From Acholeplasmataceae bacterium (GTDB lineage Bacteria; Bacillota_I; Bacilli_A; Acholeplasmatales; Acholeplasmataceae): DNA of 8,510 nucleotides. The DNA lies in assembly GCA_012520715.1 (NCBI GenBank), contig JAAYNT010000086.1, positions 1 through 8,510 of the forward strand. The letters are read 5' to 3'. Under the pieces are notes generated by a model, which saw only the letters and a list, made by a program, of their open reading frames with translations, was not told the origin of the DNA and did not search any database. Position numbers and translations under genes: made by a program. Numbering within the stretch: the first letter of the stretch is position 1; every line of letters begins with the position of its first letter. Positions 6,886 through 8,510 of this stretch are shown piece by piece.

Positions 6886-7964
6886 AAAAATTATTTTTAC
6901 TAGTATTTACATTATTATTAATTCCAAGCTTAGCAGCTTGTGATAATAGACCAGTATTAAAAATATTGGCACCAGGCGAATACATGTCAACAGAGGTAAG
7001 AAAATCTTTTACAAAAGAACATGGTATTCGAGTTAGAATTGATGAGTTTGAATCAAACGAAGAAGCACTAACATTTATTAAAAGTAATAAAAATTATGAT
7101 TTAATTTTACCTAGTGATTATGCTTTAGAACAACTAATTGTTGAGAATCAAGGTTATATTTTGCCAATTGATTGGTCAAAAATTACTACTTTTAATAAAG
7201 ACACTGACTTAGCTGATGGACTAGATGACATCTTAGCAAAATTAAGTGAAGAAAATGACTTATTAAAATACGGAGTTCCATATTTTTGGGGATCAGTTGG
7301 TATTTTATATGATAAAGATGTTGTTGAAGAAGCTGATTTAGCTCTTGGATGGGATCTACTTCGTCAAGGAGATAAATATAAAGTAGCATTTTATGACTCG
7401 TCAAGAGATGCATTAATGTCAGGTCTTGTATCACTTGGTTATAGTATGAACTCAAATGTTGCATCAGAAATAAATGAAGCAGAAGAGTGGCTAAGAGAAG
7501 GTATGAATAAAGCAAATGTTGGTTATGTTACTGATAATATATTTGATGATATTCCAAGTAAAAGATATAACCTAGCAATGGCTTATACTGGAGATGCAGC
7601 TGAAATTATTGAACAAATGCATGAAGAAGAGGAAGATATTAACCTAGATTTCTTTATTCCTGAAGAAGGTTCAAATGTTTGGGTTGATTTCCTTGCTATT
7701 CATTCTAAAGGAAATGAAGAATATGCATACTTATTTTTAAACCATATTATGAGTAAACAAGGTGCAACTGAAAATAGTAATGAAGTTTACTACATCTCAC
7801 CAAGAGAAGATGTTAGATTAGAACAAATCGAGCGTGCAAATACTGAAGAAGCTAAAAAATTATTTACAATTGTATTTAGTGATAAATATGATATTTTCCG
7901 CTACGATCCAGAATCAAAACGCTTAATCGATGAAGCTTGGAACAAACTAGGAGTTAATAGATAA
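6882..7964 (+). CDS. potD: Polyamine-binding lipoprotein PotD
   Basis: This 360-residue extracytoplasmic receptor delivers polyamines to PotB/PotC. It has a lipoprotein signal: positive MKK, a hydrophobic core, and lipobox LAAC with the lipidated Cys at 20, as expected for a receptor anchored to a single membrane. Family blocks are in order: ESNEEA (57-62), YDLILPSDY (72-80), VPYFWGSVGILYD (132-144), DSSRDA (172-177), AMAYTGDAAEI (232-242) and GSNVWVDFLAI (263-273), where W267 and D269 match ligand-contacting residues known in E. coli PotD. Odd point: the first conserved block, usually YNWxxY, reads LAPGEY, so the usual Trp is Pro31. The best Shine-Dalgarno, AAGGGAG at 6864-6870, is 11 nt from the ATG, a little far; the 4-nt overlap with potC suggests reinitiation. 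Last gene before a terminator. Confidence 0.93.
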   Translation: MKKLFLLVFTLLLIPSLAACDNRPVLKILAPGEYMSTEVRKSFTKEHGIRVRIDEFESNEEALTFIKSNKNYDLILPSDYALEQLIVENQGYILPIDWSKITTFNKDTDLADGLDDILAKLSEENDLLKYGVPYFWGSVGILYDKDVVEEADLALGWDLLRQGDKYKVAFYDSSRDALMSGLVSLGYSMNSNVASEINEAEEWLREGMNKANVGYVTDNIFDDIPSKRYNLAMAYTGDAAEIIEQMHEEEEDINLDFFIPEEGSNVWVDFLAIHSKGNEEYAYLFLNHIMSKQGATENSNEVYYISPREDVRLEQIERANTEEAKKLFTIVFSDKYDIFRYDPESKRLIDEAWNKLGVNR

Positions 7965-7970
7965 TATCTT

Positions 7971-7999
7971 AACCAGCCCCAAAAGGCTGGTTTTTATTT
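7971..7999 (+). terminator. Rho-independent terminator of potABCD
   Basis: AACCAGCC (7971-7978) pairs perfectly with GGCTGGTT (7985-7992) around a CCAAAA loop, followed by TTTATTT. This GC-rich stem stands out in AT-rich surroundings, 6 nt after the potD stop. There is no A-run on the left side, so it should work on the + strand only. Confidence 0.92.
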
Positions 8000-8058
8000 A
8001 GTTGCTTATTTATAAAATGTATTGTTTAGAAGATTAATTAGAAGTTTTATAATTTTTC

Positions 8059-8087
8059 TTGATTAACACTTTTTTATTAACTATAAT
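8059..8087 (+). promoter_or_regulatory. Sigma-A promoter of feoAB
   Basis: The -35 box TTGATT (8059-8064) and perfect -10 box TATAAT (8082-8087) are separated by the ideal 17 nt. Predicted transcription starts near 8094, giving a leader of about 25 nt. The open frame running back to TTG at 8059 overlaps this promoter, so it is not coding there. Confidence 0.82.
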
Positions 8088-8092
8088 AGTTA
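8078..8092. promoter_or_regulatory. 7-1-7 palindrome over the feo -10 box (candidate metal-regulator operator)
   Basis: TAACTAT-A-ATAGTTA is a perfect inverted repeat with the 7-1-7 geometry of Fur-family sites. It shares 8 of 14 arm positions with the B. subtilis Fur-type consensus TGATAATnATTATCA. It contains the whole -10 hexamer, so a bound repressor would block RNA polymerase. Iron control of feo is expected from the pathway, but which regulator binds is unknown and chance is possible. Confidence 0.45.
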
Positions 8093-8103
8093 TGTATAAA
8101 ATC

Positions 8104-8110
8104 AAGGAAG
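8104..8110 (+). promoter_or_regulatory. feoA ribosome binding site that fixes its start
   Basis: AAGGAAG lies 8 nt before the ATG at 8119. It is downstream of the predicted transcription start, unlike the alternative TTG at 8059, which could not be translated from this promoter. Confidence 0.7.
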
Positions 8111-8118
8111 TGTTGAAA

Positions 8119-8424
8119 ATGAGTCAAGCAAATAGAACAAAAAAGATCTTTATTGATCATAACTCTATTGTTGCAAAATCAAATATAACTAAAGAAATCA
8201 AACTATCTGATCTTGTAAAAGGCAGTAAAGCAAGACTTCTAAAAATAAATACAATCGATAAAAAGCTAAAACAAAGATTTTTAGATATGGGACTGACACC
8301 TGGTGTTGTTTTAAGTGTGAAAAATATTGCACCACTAGGATCTCCAATTACCCTAATTTTAAGAGATTACCAACTATCAGTAAGAAAAGCTGATTTAGTT
8401 GATTTAGTTGTAGAGGTAATTTGA
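8119..8424 (+). CDS. feoA: Ferrous iron transport accessory protein FeoA
   Basis: This 101-residue cytoplasmic SH3-like protein works with FeoB, the Fe(II) permease. The FeoA core spans about 27-101: KLSDLVKGSKARLLKI, then RFLDMGLTPG (53-62), the APLGSP turn (71-76) and RDYQLSVRKADLVDLVV (82-98), matching the family pattern of a DMGLTPG block, a PLG-P turn and a terminal RK segment. Residues 1-26 are a polar N-terminal extension beyond the usual ~75-residue FeoA; I do not recognise it. The ATG at 8119 is chosen because it has AAGGAAG upstream and lies after a good promoter. The TGA stop directly abuts the feoB ATG, which is in the same frame. It is first in a feoAB operon, with a candidate operator over the promoter. 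Confidence 0.92.
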   Translation: MSQANRTKKIFIDHNSIVAKSNITKEIKLSDLVKGSKARLLKINTIDKKLKQRFLDMGLTPGVVLSVKNIAPLGSPITLILRDYQLSVRKADLVDLVVEVI

Positions 8425-8510
8425 ATGATTGCTTTAATAGGAAACCAAAACAGTGGTAAGACCACTCTTTTTAACTTGCTTACAGGCAGTCATCAAAAAA
8501 CTGGTAATTG
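8425..8510 (+). CDS. feoB: Ferrous iron transporter FeoB, N-terminal fragment cut by window end
   Basis: Only the first 28 codons plus two bases are present. They encode MIALIGNQNSGKTTLFNLLT followed by GSHQKTGN. This is the G1/P-loop of the FeoB G domain (GNQNSGKTT, residues 6-14), and the TGxxxKTGN continuation leads into the switch I region of FeoB (usually GNWPG; the window ends in TG, consistent with a Trp codon). FeoB is a membrane Fe(II) transporter with an N-terminal GTPase. AGAGG at 8412-8416, inside feoA, lies 8 nt before the ATG, and there is no gap between the feoA stop and this start, so the genes are translationally coupled. The membrane domain lies outside the window. Confidence 0.9.
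   Translation, partial: MIALIGNQNSGKTTLFNLLTGSHQKTGN

Noticed and set aside
7192..7515. Reverse-strand open frame of 107 codons opposite potD
   Set aside because: Its Leu/His-rich product has no family features, it has no ribosome binding site or promoter context, and it lies wholly antisense to a well-supported gene. Shorter reverse frames at 807-989, 4896-5096 and 5780-5995 are rejected for the same reasons.
8048..8053. A second TATAAT upstream of feoA
   Set aside because: The nearest -35-like hexamer (TTGTTT, 8022-8027) is 20 nt away, too far; the promoter at 8059-8087 is much better.
8059..8118. Longer FeoA starting at TTG 8059
   Set aside because: That stretch contains the -35 and -10 boxes and lies upstream of the predicted transcription start; the ATG at 8119 has a proper ribosome binding site.
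1..8510. tRNA, rRNA, CRISPR array, insertion sequence or prophage signals
   Set aside because: None seen: the window is almost fully occupied by transport genes, the two intergenic gaps are under 200 nt, and no regularly spaced repeats, transposase or integrase motifs are visible.

Overview
The window is AT-rich (about 30% G+C by eye) and every convincing gene lies on the + strand. It looks like a low-GC Bacillota or wall-less Mycoplasmatota-type bacterium that uses the standard code. All 15 tryptophans in the predicted proteins are TGG, and TGA ends potC and feoA exactly where the next gene begins. This argues against Mycoplasma/Spiroplasma (TGA = Trp) and fits Acholeplasma/Izemoplasma/Haloplasma-like or Erysipelotrichia-like lineages. 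That placement is an inference from code, composition and gene style; no marker gene is present.

Layout. (1) 1-3601: the end of an operon for a MacB/FtsX-type (mechanotransmission) ABC system. It holds a permease cut by the window edge, then after a 1-nt gap an 810-residue ATPase-permease fusion, closed by a rho-independent terminator (3608-3637). (2) 3602-3789: a regulatory gap with a near-consensus sigma-A promoter, a long imperfect hairpin and a second palindrome just before the ribosome binding site. (3) 3790-7964: a complete potABCD spermidine/putrescine importer, with the four genes overlapping by 1, 8 and 4 nt, followed by a strong terminator (7971-7999). (4) 7965-8510: a promoter whose -10 box sits inside a 7-1-7 palindrome, then feoA and the first 28 codons of feoB (ferrous iron uptake), which the window cuts.

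How the genes work together. PotD, a lipoprotein, captures polyamine outside the membrane. PotB and PotC form the channel and PotA drives import with ATP. FeoB is the Fe(II) transporter and FeoA its small cytoplasmic partner. The upstream ABC pair is of the exporter/mechanotransmission class and its substrate cannot be read from sequence.

Most of the window is ordinary transport machinery. The points most worth a second look are the ~150-residue charged helical insertion inside the PotA ATPase domain, the structured pot leader, the palindrome over the feo -10 box, the atypical PotD ligand site and the repeated extracytoplasmic modules of the ABC exporter. I found no evidence for a wholly new system.
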